Shown here in pieces: positions 33,501 to 44,689 of a DNA stretch of 64,000 bases (positions are counted from its first letter, which is position 1; every line of letters begins with the position of its first letter). The stretch comes from Diphasiastrum complanatum (Eukaryota; Streptophyta; Lycopodiopsida; Lycopodiales; Lycopodiaceae), in NCBI GenBank assembly GCA_029204225.1, contig CM055095.1, positions 23,446,026 through 23,510,025 of the forward strand, written 5' to 3'. The notes beneath the pieces were generated by a model, which saw only the letters and a program-made list of their open reading frames with translations, was not told the origin of the DNA and ran no database searches. Both the position numbers and the translations under genes were made by a program.

Positions 33501-34640
33501 TACCTCCCAGAAATTATGACCACATTCCATTTATTCACTTTAACAAGTATCTGAAAAGCTTCAGTTTCCACAATCCTAGAAATCAAAATCTTTTAGGATA
33601 ACCTATCGGTGTAGCACCGAAGTCGAAAAGGAAGAATAAAAAAAAATTACCGTTTAACTCAATTTATTGGGAGTAATCTTACTCCAAAGTTAAATCCATA
33701 AAAAGCACAGTACTAGGAAATAAATTTCCATAAATCCAAACTCCCTGGTAACAAAAAGCCAAAATCTTCTCCTAGTGGAAACATGTAGAGAGAAAAGCTA
33801 AAAGCATTCTTCTGCAGGGTTACAACTCTTCAACAAGAATTGCATGCAGGCAGTAAGCCACAATCCAAGAAAGGCTTCATAGAATCACAATTGCATGCAA
33901 CACTTTTTCCCAAGTTCTAATCTACTTTTCTAGAGAATCCACCATTTCCAAATCCATTCCATGGTTTCAGTTTCTAGTTTGCATAAAATACAAGAGGATT
34001 AAACACATAAATGCTTAATTCCTCACATGCAAACCAAAAATTTCAAGATCTCCAATAGCAATCAGTTTATTTATGTAGGATAAATTGATTCCATGCCAAT
34101 GTATCAACAAACCTCTTGCTGCCCAATTTGAATCAAACTGTCCAAACCATTATGGACTCATGCAAATCATTCATCTTATAAAAATAGATTTGAACAAGAA
34201 AGTGGATCTACACATGCAGATCATTCTACTTCAAATGGAATTTTTTTCAAGGCTTCAGAAAATAAGAATGAATTCCTCACTAATCCACAACAGCTCTTAA
34301 AAAAATCAAACAGGGAAAAGAACAACCTACCACCAAGTTTGACAAGCATGCTTTACACAAGAATCATACTTGTGACCGACCAGTAAAAAATTGGGGAGTA
34401 CATTACAACTCTCAAACCGATACTATCAATTGGAATCAAGCCCTTGCAATGATTGACTGTACAGCAGGTTATATGTGTCAATAAGATAATCAATCAGATT
34501 TGAGCGAGATTTCATTATTGGATCAAACTTTGAATACACCGATCACTTTTTCATTGAATGTGTTGAATGTAGTTTGGATATCAACAAAGCCTATACCAGA
34601 ACCAATTGAAGATGAACTCATTCTTGTACTCATGACCAGA
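30591..34640. other. Four kilobases without recognisable coding sequence
   Basis: AT-rich, with many stops in all frames; the longest open stretch (32774-33142, minus, 122 codons) has no recognisable motif. The position between a minus-strand 3' LTR/chromodomain and a plus-strand gypsy pol suggests untranslated or deeply decayed element DNA. I see no repeats, tRNA genes or promoters in it. Confidence 0.5.
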
Positions 34641-34651
34641 TTCTAAATCAT

Positions 34652-35865
34652 ATGGATCCGACCAGATTTGGAGTGCGTAATATTCCTGATAAATCAACAA
34701 TAAAACTGCCAAAAGCAGTTCTATTGAAGGAAGACAGGATCACAGGTTCAATGACAAAGAAACAAACCAAGCAACATTATAATACAGTCCTAAAATGGGA
34801 AAATCCTCCTCAAAAGATTGATTCAAAGAATGTGCCACCCTTATTGGATAAAGACAAAGGAAAGGTTGACGAAGATTCCTCAAGTCAGAGTTCTAGCAAG
34901 ACATCACCTTCTAGAAAGTCTTCACCTTCGAAGAAAAGTTTATCTTCTCAGAAGTCATCACTCCAAGATCAATTCCTGCTAAGAAGGCTAAGTGGATATC
35001 CAAGACAAATCCTTTTGACAAAGAACAAGCAGATGTAGTCCATCATGATATGCCCGAACATTTCAAACGCTATACACTGGATGATGTGGTTATCATGTTA
35101 ACAGAAGCACATCGTGAACCCAAAGAACAAATGCCAGAATGGAAAGATGTTTACGATGGCCCAGCTAGGACACAACCTGTGAATCTTGCTGAATCAGGAG
35201 AACCATAAAAGATTGTACAAGTTGGATCATAACTTAATCCTGAATAGTTTCAAGCGCTACAAACGTTACTTATTAAGTATCAAGATTGCTTTGCATGGAC
35301 TTATAAGGATTTCAAGGGTATTCCGACGTCAGTTATTGAACACACCATATCTTTAATATCTGATGTAGTTCTATCGAGCATACCGAATGGGTTTCACCAA
35401 TTGTCATTGTTCCTAAGAAGAATGGAAAATTGAAAATTTGTGTGAATCTCAAAGCCTTGAACAAAGTGACGCGAAAGAATGACTTTTCGTTACCTTTTAC
35501 TGAAAGCATTTTGGACCGCCTTGCTGGAGTGGAAGCTTATAGTTTTCTGGATGGATTTAGTGGATACAACCAGGTCAAGGTTGCACCTGCAGATCGCCAC
35601 AAAATTGGTTTTGCAATAGTATGGGGCACCTATGCTTACAAAGTAATGCCGTTTGGACTCTGTAATGCACCAAGTTCATTCCAAAGAGTAACGCAATTTG
35701 CTTTTAAAGATTATCTATAGAAATTCCTTGAAATTTACTTGGATGACCTTGGAGTCCATAGCATAGATACAGACCACCTGGATCGATTGGAAAAAGTATT
35801 TGAACGTTGTCGCAAGTATCAAATTTTCTTGAATCCATAAAAGTGCCAGATATGGGTTTCCCAAT
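34652..35865 (+). pseudogene. Ty3/gypsy protease-RT linker and reverse transcriptase
   Basis: The linker is lysine/serine-rich (34652-35038) and, after a frameshift, reads MPEHFKRYTLDDVVIMLTEA (about 35052), then QALQTLLIKYQDCFAWTYKD (about 35260). About 40 residues of RT N-terminus are missing at 35365, where IEHTEWVSPIVIVPKKNGKL follows. The palm reads CVNLKALNKVTRKNDF, SFLDGFSGYNQV, VMPFGLCNAPSSFQR and, after one stop, EIYLDDLGVHS with the catalytic YLDD (about 35740), then HLDRLEKVFERC. The type fits the large plant gypsy group. Continuity is broken at 35866 by a foreign insert. Confidence 0.9.
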
Positions 35866-35940
35866 ATGTAAGCTTGATCAGAAGTAGTGTAGCTGATGAA
35901 AATACATTTGATACTTTGAAAGTTGAGCTTCTTCCTGGTT
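35866..35940 (-). mobile_element. About 70-bp copia-derived filler inserted in the gypsy RT
   Basis: Between the RT text KCQIWVSQ and its continuation at about 35940 lies a piece whose minus strand reads RKKLNFQSIKCIFISYTTSD followed by QAY. This matches the copia integrase C-terminal text at 2428-2490 (RKKLDFHSIMSIFISYFTSD). The insertion is short, has no terminal repeats, and interrupts an otherwise collinear gypsy sequence. Confidence 0.7.
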
Positions 35941-36540
35941 GTTTTTGGACTCGTGATATTAAGACATTGCATTGCCACAGATTATTTCAAAATCAAGGTT
36001 ATTGTCGAATTGCCACCGCCAATAATAATTTTTGGAGTTTATGTATTGAAAGGTCATGCGAACTATTACCAAATTTTTATTATCTTCTTTGCGGAACTAG
36101 AAAGACCTATATACAAATTGATTATTGTCTATTTGGACAGTAGAGGCGTTAGAAACCTTTGAAAAATTAAAAAAAGCATTAGCCTCAGCACCGATACTAC
36201 ATTCTCCAGATTGGACGATTGAATTTCATGTTCACACTGGTGTCTTGAAATATGCAATAAGATTAGTTTTGATGCAACCACGTGAATATAAGAAGAAGGA
36301 CTATCCAATATGATTTGCAAGTAGACAACTTACAGATTCAAAGAAGAACTATTCAACAACATAACGTGAAGCGTTAGCCATGATTTTTTCTGTACAGAAA
36401 TTTTGACTTTTCCTCATGGAAACACACTTTGCGTTTTATATGGATCATCAGTCATTAGTTTACTTGGTAAACAAGACGTGCAATACAGGGCGTATTGCAA
36501 GATGTGACTATTATTGATTGAATTTGACTTTCGAATTGTG
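35941..36540 (+). pseudogene. Ty3/gypsy connection and RNase H
   Basis: Decayed thumb/connection text (FKIKVIVELPPP, LKGHANYYQIFI, AELERPIYKLI) leads to TVEALETFEKLKKALASAP, then PILHSPDWTIEFHVHTG. The residue after HT is Gly where RNase H has its first catalytic Asp, so this domain would be inactive even without the stops at about 36313 and 36361. It continues with FASRQLTDSKKNYS and YMDHQSLVYLVN. Confidence 0.85.
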
Positions 36541-37600
36541 GCTCATAATGGAAAGCAACATTATCTTGCCGATCATGTTTTGGGAATTGAATCTGCACCA
36601 GTTCATACAGAAGTGGATGATGAATTACCATATGCTACATTATTCTATGTAGAGGCAGTACTTGAGTGGGCAGTGGATATTGTTGAGTACTTGATGCTAG
36701 GACAATCAAATGACTCTTTGACAAAAGTACAGCAGAGGCAATCGATTCATAAGGCTCAACCTTATCAACTGATTGCAGGACAATTGTATCGTCATGGATC
36801 AGATGATATTCTACGTAGATGTGTTTTACCGCATGAAATATCAGATTTAGTCATGTTTTCACATGATGGCATGGGCGGAAGACACTTCTCTACAGATATT
36901 ACTTTTTGCCAACTTTTGCAATCAGGTTGTTGGTGGCCTACGCTTCATAAGGATATAGAAAATTATATTCAGACATGTGGTGGCTGTCAGCGAGCATGAC
37001 GACCTACTGGACATAACTATGAACCCTTACATCCGGTTTTATCGTAAGCCCCTTTTGAAAAATGGGGACTGGATTATGTTGTTCCTATTCATCCTGCCGT
37101 GCGAGGATCTCAGGCCCGATACATTATCGTAGCAACTGATTATATGACCAAGTGGGTTGAAGCCAAAGCAGTCAAACTTGATGATGTGAAATCTACTCTA
37201 TGAAAATATTATTATCAGATTTGGATGTCCGATCGAGATTGTTAGTGACCGGGGTACACACTTTGTTAATCAAACAATAAAGTGTTTATTGGAAAAATCT
37301 TTTGTTATACACAGATTTAGTACTCCATATTATCCCAGAGGGAATGGCCAAGCTGAATCTTCCAATAAGATTCTCTGCACTATTATGATGAAAACAGTTT
37401 AAGTGAGTCGGCTGATTAGGAACATAAACTGCATGCAACATTATGGGCATTCAGAACCGCTTACAAGAGTAGTACAAATCAAACACCCTTTCAGCTTGTT
37501 TATGGTCAAGATGTTGTCATCCCGATCCAACAGTCAAGCAATTGGCATTGTTTGCAAAATATCTCACTCTATTGGCATCCGTTGCAATGCGATAGGATGA
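36541..37600 (+). pseudogene. Ty3/gypsy integrase
   Basis: HNGKQHYLADHVLGIESAP opens the segment; the H2C2 zinc-binding module is seen as SHDGMGGRHFSTDITF with CGGCQRA (about 36860-37000). The catalytic core starts with FEKWGLDYVVPIHP and VATDYMTKWVEAKA, then loses its frame at about 37200; traces SDRG, STPYYPRGNGQAES and TNQTPFQLVYGQDVVIP remain in other frames. Integrase joins cDNA to the chromosome; this one has several frameshifts. The GPY-type tail is lost. Confidence 0.88.
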
Positions 37601-37914
37601 TTGCCTTCCCACTATGGCATTCGATCTGAATATCCCAATGGTGTCAGATAGTATTAAGGATCAGCTGTCGGTGGCCAGATTATACTCCCGTGCAACAATG
37701 ATGGGAGGCTCCTGGGAATCTCGATTCACAGCTTGGACAACTTCAAAGTGGATCACCAGAGCCCATCGTTGTTTTTTGCCGCACAACTTAGATTTTAACA
37801 CTGCCCGACTCGATTTCATAGAGAAGGTGCAATATAATTTAATAAAAATTTGACATGATGCAAATAAAAGCCCACAATAGCTACATCTCGCAGGTGTCGT
37901 GGGACCGCCACCAG

Positions 37915-38420
37915 TTTTGGTGGGGGATACTGTTGGAGGGTTTGCGGATCCCAAGGCAACCCTAACCCTAGTTAATAAGTGAGAAGGATTTGTCACCCTG
38001 CATGTGTAGGTCCAACCCGATGATCACATAGATATACAATTAATTCGAAAGTCAATAAAAGGACTTTTGGCCTTTTTGCGGGACTTTTAATATCGCAGGG
38101 CCTAAATGTCAAGTTGGTGAATAAAGTTGGGTTTCCCTCTAGCTGGGATGGTTCCCAACCATTTTTTGTATTTGAATAGTTAGGGAGGTAGAAATGGACC
38201 AATAAGATTCAGAGGTCATGTCCTCCTCTCTACTATAAAATGGTACCAACTTGAGTTTTTTACACATGTACATATCTTTATCTCCATAAAGTAGATTGGT
38301 TCTCTTGTGAAATGGATTTATGAATGTCCCTGCTCTATATCACTTTCCTCCATCTCTCATGCTTTTATTGTGCTTGCTAATTGTTGGATCGGATTATTAT
38401 TGGGATTGCATGTTTTTATA
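37915..38420 (+). mobile_element. Polypurine tract and start of the 3' LTR of the plus-strand gypsy element
   Basis: TTTTGGTGGGGGATAC (37915-37930) precedes a TGTTGGAGGGTTTGC start at 37931. A TATA-like CTACTATAAAATGG lies at about 38231, consistent with an LTR promoter. The 3' end of the LTR could not be fixed; about 500 bp is a guess. Confidence 0.6.
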
Positions 38421-38673
38421 CTTTTTATGAGAGAGAAAGGGAGAGAGAGAAAGAGTAAGCTATCTTCATTGTGGATCTCAATGTTAATGATCGTAATGTT
38501 AATGCTTAGGGTTAATGGATGTTAGAGTTAGATTTTTCCATTCATGCTGAAATATGAAATATGCTATTGCTCTCATGGGAACGAAGCTACGCGTGACAAC
38601 TAACTTCATCTCCTTGATGCCGGATTGATTAGATCTTGAGTTGAGGATAGGCAAGGAAAGAAACCCACTACAA

Positions 38674-38820
38674 TATGCTTAGGGTTTGGATCTTGCTTAT
38701 GGTATGGGACATAAGTAGGGTTTGGATCTTGAGTATGTTATGGTTTGTGGTAGTATGCTTAGGGTTTGGATCTTGCTTATGGTATGGGACATAAGTAGGG
38801 TTTAGGGTTTAGGGTTTGCT
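38674..38820. repeat. 80-bp tandem duplication with telomere-like heptamers
   Basis: A unit beginning TATGCTTAGGGTTTGG starts at 38674 and again at 38754; the second ends in GTTTAGGGTTTAGGGTTTG, three plant telomere-type heptamers. Similar TTAGGGTT text lies at 38505. Confidence 0.85.
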
Positions 38821-39519
38821 ATGGTTGTGGTGGTATGCTTGTGATTAGTTATTGGTTAGCAAGGGGGTGCTAGATTAGCCAAGTTGCAGGATTGCATGTG
38901 CTAGCTAGCTATGGTTGGTGGTGAGTACTTGAGGCCAATTGTTATCTACCTTTGTGATTAAGATAAGGCACATAGGTGGAGGAGAGATCCATGAAAGCTT
39001 CAAGATCCTTAATTGCAGGTGGAGGCATCCTATCTTGGAGCTGGGGAGCATCACTCATTCATCGTAGAATATTACCTTCATGCACGCACTTGTGAAATCT
39101 CATTTTGTATTTGTTATATGGTGTTCTTCCTATAGTTTTTGATGTGTCTCATGTATCCATTCCATCGTGCGTTGATATCGCAAAGTCTCAAGTTTTTCAC
39201 ATGAAACAAGTTCCCTACCCTTGTTGGTGATTTGATGTTGTATAGCCAAAGCCCTTTCATTCTTATCCCTCTTATACAAATTCAATTATTTATCCATTAC
39301 TCTTGATTTTTTGTGGATAAATGTTTTCTTAAATTGGATAGGATTTTCTTCATAGCAATTGCACCGTGAGGACTTTCACCTTTACATGATAGTCATGGAG
39401 GAGTTGGATGTGCAGATCAAAGTAAAAACATAGGGACAAAGAATGGAGAGTCATGTATGAGCCATTCTTTAGCCATGTCACCTTCAAGCCTCACTTGTTG
39501 GAACAAAGTATTTCAATAG
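38821..39519. other. Gene-free stretch
   Basis: No coding frame longer than 50 codons with any recognisable content and no clear repeat. Confidence 0.5.
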
Positions 39520-40770
39520 TTTCATGTCTTTTGTAAGCCTACCAGAAAGTCTTCATGGATGTGCTTAGTGGTGTATATAGCTACTACGTAGCAACTGTGT
39601 TTGGAAGTATTATTTGAGGATGTGAAATATTAGTGTATTAGTAGCATGACCTTTGTGCTTGTTGTTTTGTAATAAGGGTTTTAAATTGGGCATTGGCAAT
39701 GTTTGTTATGGTTGTTTTTGTGAAAATTTAAGATTCAAAAAATACCTGCATCCAAAATCACTTCCTATTATGTTAGGCAATTTCTACACTTTTTCAAAAT
39801 GAAATAGAACCAAAACCTAGACAACACCTACTAACACTGTTTTAGTAATATTGGGAGAATTTCTTAATTTTGGAATGAATTAATTTTTCTCTCTATCCTC
39901 TCTAGTGCATGCTCATTTGCTCGAACTTAAGTTCGTGAAAAGGAGCATGTGCTTGAACTTAAGTTTGAGCACAGGTCTTTGTCAAGTTTGTGTGATTGAA
40001 CTTAATTTTGAGCATAGGACCTCATAAAAGAAAGCAATGGGACTTGGGATTGTCCCAAAATTACTAAAACAGTGTTTACTTGAGTCTCCCAATAATGAAC
40101 ACATGTTAAGATTTGATCCCAAACCTCTATAAACATGTCATACGGTAGTGAAAACCATTTAATGCATCATCAATATAGACATGTACCAAAGATTACCAAA
40201 AACATGAAGATAGTATTACTCCAGAATCTTTCACAGATTGAAACCTAGCATCATGGTAGGGGATGGCATTCTCCTAGAGAAAGTTGGCTACCACAAGAGA
40301 GTGCTAGCCTCATCCCTCCCCTCCCCTTTTTTTCCTTTAATGTTCATAGTGTCTTTCTTTTTTCATCTTCCTCTTTTTCCAATGTTGCTTTAAAAATAAC
40401 TTGACTCAAATTTGTTGGGCACGGTCCAAATGTAGGATACCATCAATTCCTCCGGTCGCACATCCTCTGAACAAAGTTTTTGATGGTGTGCAAATAAAAG
40501 AGACAATTGGGGATGAGTCAACTATAGAAAATAATAGATAGACACATAGCATACATATTGAAAATAGACACTTTTACAAATTTGTTGATGCCCAATGTGG
40601 GCTCTCCTTGATTGGAATACATAGTTTATACATGTTTTTCTTAGAATCTGCCTCACATTCTCAAAGAAATTAAACATGGTAGGAAATCTACGATTATATT
40701 GAGATCTAGATTCAAATGAGTGTTGAGATGATGCATATCAAATGATTTAGAATTAAATGTATTAAGAGCT
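39520..40770 (-). repeat. Family A upstream arm, inverted copy
   Basis: Reverse-complement match to 58010-58990 and to 44690-45290 (for example the words around GATAGTTGACTCATCCCC and ATGCTAGGTTTCAATC). It is interrupted at 39833 by a 244-bp inverted-repeat element and at 40770 gives way to copia protease sequence, so it is a truncated, inverted fragment of family A. Confidence 0.88.
39833..40076. mobile_element. 244-bp MITE-like element with 17-bp perfect terminal inverted repeats
   Basis: Ends are AACACTGTTTTAGTAAT and its exact reverse complement ATTACTAAAACAGTGTT, with the inverted similarity extending a few more bases (TTGGGA). The four bases TACT flank it on both sides (39829-39832 and 40077-40080). 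The empty site is present in two other family A copies (about 45225 and 58720), which read across with a single TACT. The interior has no coding capacity but holds a perfect palindrome CGAACTTAAGTTCG and two variants. A four-base target duplication is unusual among plant MITEs; the parent superfamily is not identifiable here. Confidence 0.9.
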
Positions 40771-41083
40771 ATCATCACCAAGATGAACGTATCTCTTTGT
40801 ACTGTAAGGCTGGTCATATGTTGAGTAGCTCTAGAATCCAAAAACCAAGAATAATCCAATAGCGCCTTTTGGTCTTTGACCATTAATGCTCCTTTGTCCA
40901 TGTCGATATCGGTAGGTGTTGTGACTGCCTTTGCCTATTGATCAGTTGCTTGCTGACATTCTTTGCTTTTAGTATGCTACAATCCTGGATCTTATGATTA
41001 GTGCGCTTCAAATACTTATAGAACTTCCTCTTCTTTGACTATGGATTTGATAATTGTTATTGACTTCGTGTTGGTTTCGATGT
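40771..41083 (-). pseudogene. copia protease fragment
   Basis: The minus strand reads GALMVKDQKALLDYSWFLDS then RATQHMTS: the catalytic DSGAT has become DSRAT, an inactivating change. About 30 bp present in the relative at 3120-3150 are missing. It is fused to family A on the lower side and to an LTR fragment on the upper side. Confidence 0.82.
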
Positions 41084-41181
41084 GGAATTAGATCTAGGCG
41101 TGACCAATAATCTCGAATACTGGAGGGCCAGTCTACCATATTAGGACTATTCCATGTCCTTAGCTGAATATGGCTGTAACA
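41084..41181 (-). mobile_element. Truncated LTR fragment, same family as 30320-30413
   Basis: TGTTACAGCC at 41181 (minus) through to a truncation at CCACAT; about 98 bp matching 30320-30413. It follows the end of gypsy gag, so it is probably a 3' LTR remnant of an internally deleted gypsy element. Confidence 0.75.
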
Positions 41182-41210
41182 AGCGGGGTGCTTTGGTGGG
41201 GAATGTAAGG

Positions 41211-42240
41211 CTAATTGTTCCGAGTATCCAAGAGCAAATTGAGGAGGTCTAACTGTCGAATTTCCTCCATAATGTGGTTATCGATAACCCATCTAGGCAT
41301 ACTGTTGCTGAATAATCTGTTGCAAAAAGCAGTCTCATGATCAGGCGAATTACGCAAATGGCATATACTGATTTCCATTCGTTTTTTCAATTGAGGACAC
41401 TCATTATTTGTGTGATTTCCCATACAAATGGAACACCAGACATTTTCCCTGGTAGGAAAAGTCTTTTCAAACTTCACAGATTCCTTGTTCGCTTGTCCAT
41501 GGAAATCTTCCAATGCCTTGATCGTCTCATCAAATTGCGACTGCAACTTTTCCATCTGTTTTTGCTGGTTCTTCCCGAGTTTCTCGAACTCATTGAGCAT
41601 CATCTCTGCAGTAGCATTGACATTCATTGATGCAATAGTGGTGGATGTCGTAGTAGTCTGCCCTGCTATATAAGGCAACATACTGATATTCGGCTCATTG
41701 TCTGAATCTTCATCCTCCTCCTGAGTTGCATGGTCCATAGCATTTTGCAAAATTGCATACTCATTATGGCGTTTCAGCTCACATCTGATCCTTTTAGGTA
41801 GACTTGACAAAAACGACATGATCATGACATTTTCATTTATCAACTCAGGTTCGCACTCAGATCTGAGGCGTTTTACCCATGCAATTTAACCTCGAACCAT
41901 TTTCCGCTTTCCCATTAATTTTACTTAAAAATAGAAAAGGGTCTTTCATAAACTTATGAGGTTTGGACCGTGTGATAAGGGCTTGTTTGACAGTTTCCCA
42001 ATCTGTACGCTTAGTTTCATCTTGATTATAGTTCCAATCTTGTGTTGCGCTTGTTAAGGCCAAAGGAAAAAACTTAAGTTTATCTTTGGGGAAAACTTTG
42101 CCATCTTCATAGGATTCAGAATAGATCTGAAGAAATCTAACTGGATCTTTTAATCCATTGTAATTGGGTAGATCCAAACGGGGTGCTCTCCTAACAGTGA
42201 TTGGATTGACTTCTTGAGGAGCACCTCTAAGGGTTGCCAT
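41211..42240 (-). pseudogene. Ty3/gypsy gag
   Basis: Starts at 42240 with MATLRGAPQEVNPITVRRAP, a natural gag start. The capsid-like domain reads PVRFLQIYSESYED, FPLALTSATQDW, TDWETVKQALITR; a frameshift near 41860 separates it from a 210-codon frame with MSFLSSLPKRI, an acidic stretch, a coiled-coil-like EMMLNEFEKLGKNQQKQMEK and a CCHC knuckle CSICMGNHTNNEC (about 41420). After the knuckle a short tail runs to a stop at 41211, followed by an LTR fragment rather than protease. Related to the gag remnant at 29.5-29.9 kb (shared DEDSDNEPNISML). Confidence 0.88.
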
Positions 42241-43470
42241 CTTTACATATTAGATCAAGCAGACAATGAGATTGGATCTAGATTTTCAATCAAAACTATC
42301 TCAGATCAGATGTACTAGATCTCTTCCATTTGACAAGAATCAAATTCCTATATCATGAAAATTTCCATGATCAATCGATCGATACTTCTCAAAATGAAAA
42401 AATTCTCAAAATCAAAATCAAACTGAATTAGATTTGATGCAAAATTTGACAGAGACTTGATCTGGAAAATCAAAATCTAAAAATAGAACTAGCGAAGGTT
42501 TCTTAGGCGAAGGGTGATTCGACAAAGGTGCAACAGTGTTAATTTTGGTAAAAACTCTCTGATCAGACTATTCTGACAAATTTTATGGAAATAACCTTCA
42601 TTGAACTCTCATATTGAGAATCTGACATAGATAAAGCTTGGGTAGAGCTGGCCAAGGTTCTTGGCACATAAAAGAATAGTTTCTGTAGTTTGGCGAGGGC
42701 AGAAATAGACATTTTCTATGATCCGGAAAGAATGAATGTTTGCCGAACTCAGAAATAATAAATTACTATAAATAGAATAATCTGAAAACTCGACAAAGTT
42801 TCTGACAAAGAATCAAGGGTAATATTAATATTTTTGCAAAAAAGAGACTTTTTTTGACAAAAATATAACAATATGATAACTGATCTACTGAGAAACTTTA
42901 TATTTCTAATATTATTCTTTGCCGACCTGGCAGTAGATAGATCTGAATCACACCTATGCACAGTGAATCGGACGAAGATTCTTTTTTTGTAATTTTAGGG
43001 TTTTGGTGATTTTTTGGTGGTTTTTATGATGTTTCTGGATATCTGCTGGAAAGGATCAAGAAAACACTTTATACACTAGTAGTCACACTAGAGCATAAGC
43101 ATAGCAAACAAGAGAGATCTCTCTCCCTCCCAATGGGCACCCTCTTTCTCATATAGATGGCAATTGGCACCCTCCAATACACGATGGAGTTCCATGCACA
43201 ACCAATGAGAAAGAGAGAGGCCTAGGGGAGTTAAAGAACATTCATAGGCTTATGGAAAGGTCAAGAGACTTCTTCCATAACCTATGACTCTTTGAATGCT
43301 TTTCTTGTGGGAGTTGGGAACTCAATGGACACCTTGGGAGGGCGCCCTCCTACTAGGCCCCATTGCCGAAGTTGTGCTTGTATACTTTGGTCTAAGACCA
43401 ATAAAGTGATATGGTTCAAGGTTGAGGCCCAAGGTTTAGAAAAATAGCCAAAACACCCATGGTAATGACT
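42241..43470. other. Leader-like AT-rich stretch upstream of gypsy gag
   Basis: Lies 5' of the minus-strand gag and holds no coding sequence; probably the untranslated leader plus decayed 5' LTR, but no TG/CA ends or primer site could be assigned. Confidence 0.45.
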
Positions 43471-43477
43471 TTCTAAC

Positions 43478-43805
43478 ACCTCACTAGGTTCGATACCTCC
43501 GACCAAGGCATAAACACCTACCGGCCCTTATCCAAGGACACCAATACCTTAATCTAAAGGCACATATCCTTAATGCTAAGGGTACCCCTTATCCAAGGGT
43601 AACTTGATTCCATACTTCCGACCAAGGTATCGTCCCTTGTCTGCCCTTATCCAAAGGCACCTACCCTTATTCCTAAGGGTACTCCTTATCCAAGGGTAAC
43701 TTGATTCCATACCTTCGACCAAGGTATAGTCACTTACCTGTCCTTATCCAAAGGAACCTACCCTTAAGCCTAAGGGTACCCCTTATCCAAGGGTAACTTG
43801 TCATT
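43478..43805. repeat. 97-bp tandem repeat, about three and a half units
   Basis: GGTACCCCTTATCCAAGGGT and variants start at 43581, 43678 and 43775, exactly 97 bp apart, each with the inverted pair ACCCTTA/TAAGGGT. A partial unit precedes them. Confidence 0.9.
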
Positions 43806-44204
43806 TAGCCCCCAACAATGGACATCTAGAGGACACTGAAGTACTGCTAGTTACATAGGTCTGTAATATTCTTTCTCCCTAAACTTAAATTTTTCCTTGT
43901 AGGAAAAAATTTGAAAAACTCTTCTGGAGATCAGCCCCTTTTTCCCAGGTACCCTCTTCTTCTGATTTGCCCCTCCATTTGACTAAAAATTCCCGAAGCA
44001 CTCTATTCCTTAGAGTTTTCTACCGGCCGACTATTAACAATCGCCTCAGGTTCAAGTGGTCCACTCGTGGATTCATCACGAAGAAGCTCCACCAGATCTT
44101 CCACAGGGACTAGGGTTTCCCCAACCCCCAACGAGGGTGTCAACTTACTAACATGGAGAACATGATGAATTCCAACGTTAGCTGGAATGTCTAGTCTACT
44201 ATAA

Positions 44205-44560
44205 TTTCATTACTCATAATTGTTTTGATTCCACATTAAAAATGACATAACTTTTTAGTGGTAAGTCCAATTTTTGCGGAGTTTGGTGTGCTAGAAAGCC
44301 TTGATGAGCGCTTTCCAATGATATGTTACATGACATACTTCCGAGCTATGGTTAAAAAGTTATGGCAAGTCAAAAGTATGGGGATTTTATTAATCATAAT
44401 TTTTTGAGTCCACATTAAAAATGACATACCTTTTTAGTGGTAGGTCCAATTTCAGCGGAGTTTGGTGCGTTAGAAAGCGCTTGACTAGAGCTTTCCAATG
44501 ACATGCTACATGATATACTTTCAAGGTACGACTAAAAAGTTATTGCACAACAAAGTTATT
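44205..44560. repeat. 179-bp diverged tandem duplication
   Basis: CCACATTAAAAATGACATA occurs at 44231 and 44410 and the following 150 bp match with about 15% difference, ending GACTAAAAAGTTATTG. Non-coding. Confidence 0.85.
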
Positions 44561-44689
44561 AGTTGAAAATAGTGTATAGTAATACAAAAGTGCATTTCTA
44601 CCCAAAAAAGGTAGTGTCCTTGAGAGTCCATGTTGTACCACCAAACCATGCTTTTAGCCATAAAATATCTATTCCAATCAAGGCGAGAC

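Noticed and set aside
30591..34640. Decayed chromovirus pol on the minus strand
   Set aside because: Expected from the chromodomain-like end, but no RT, RNase H or integrase motif could be read in any frame.
37661..38202. Minus-strand frames of 111 and 69 codons after the gypsy integrase
   Set aside because: They overlap the polypurine tract and LTR start of the plus-strand element and show no family resemblance.
41337..41673. Plus-strand frames of 81-97 codons opposite the gypsy gag
   Set aside because: Antisense shadows of the minus-strand gag with its zinc knuckle.
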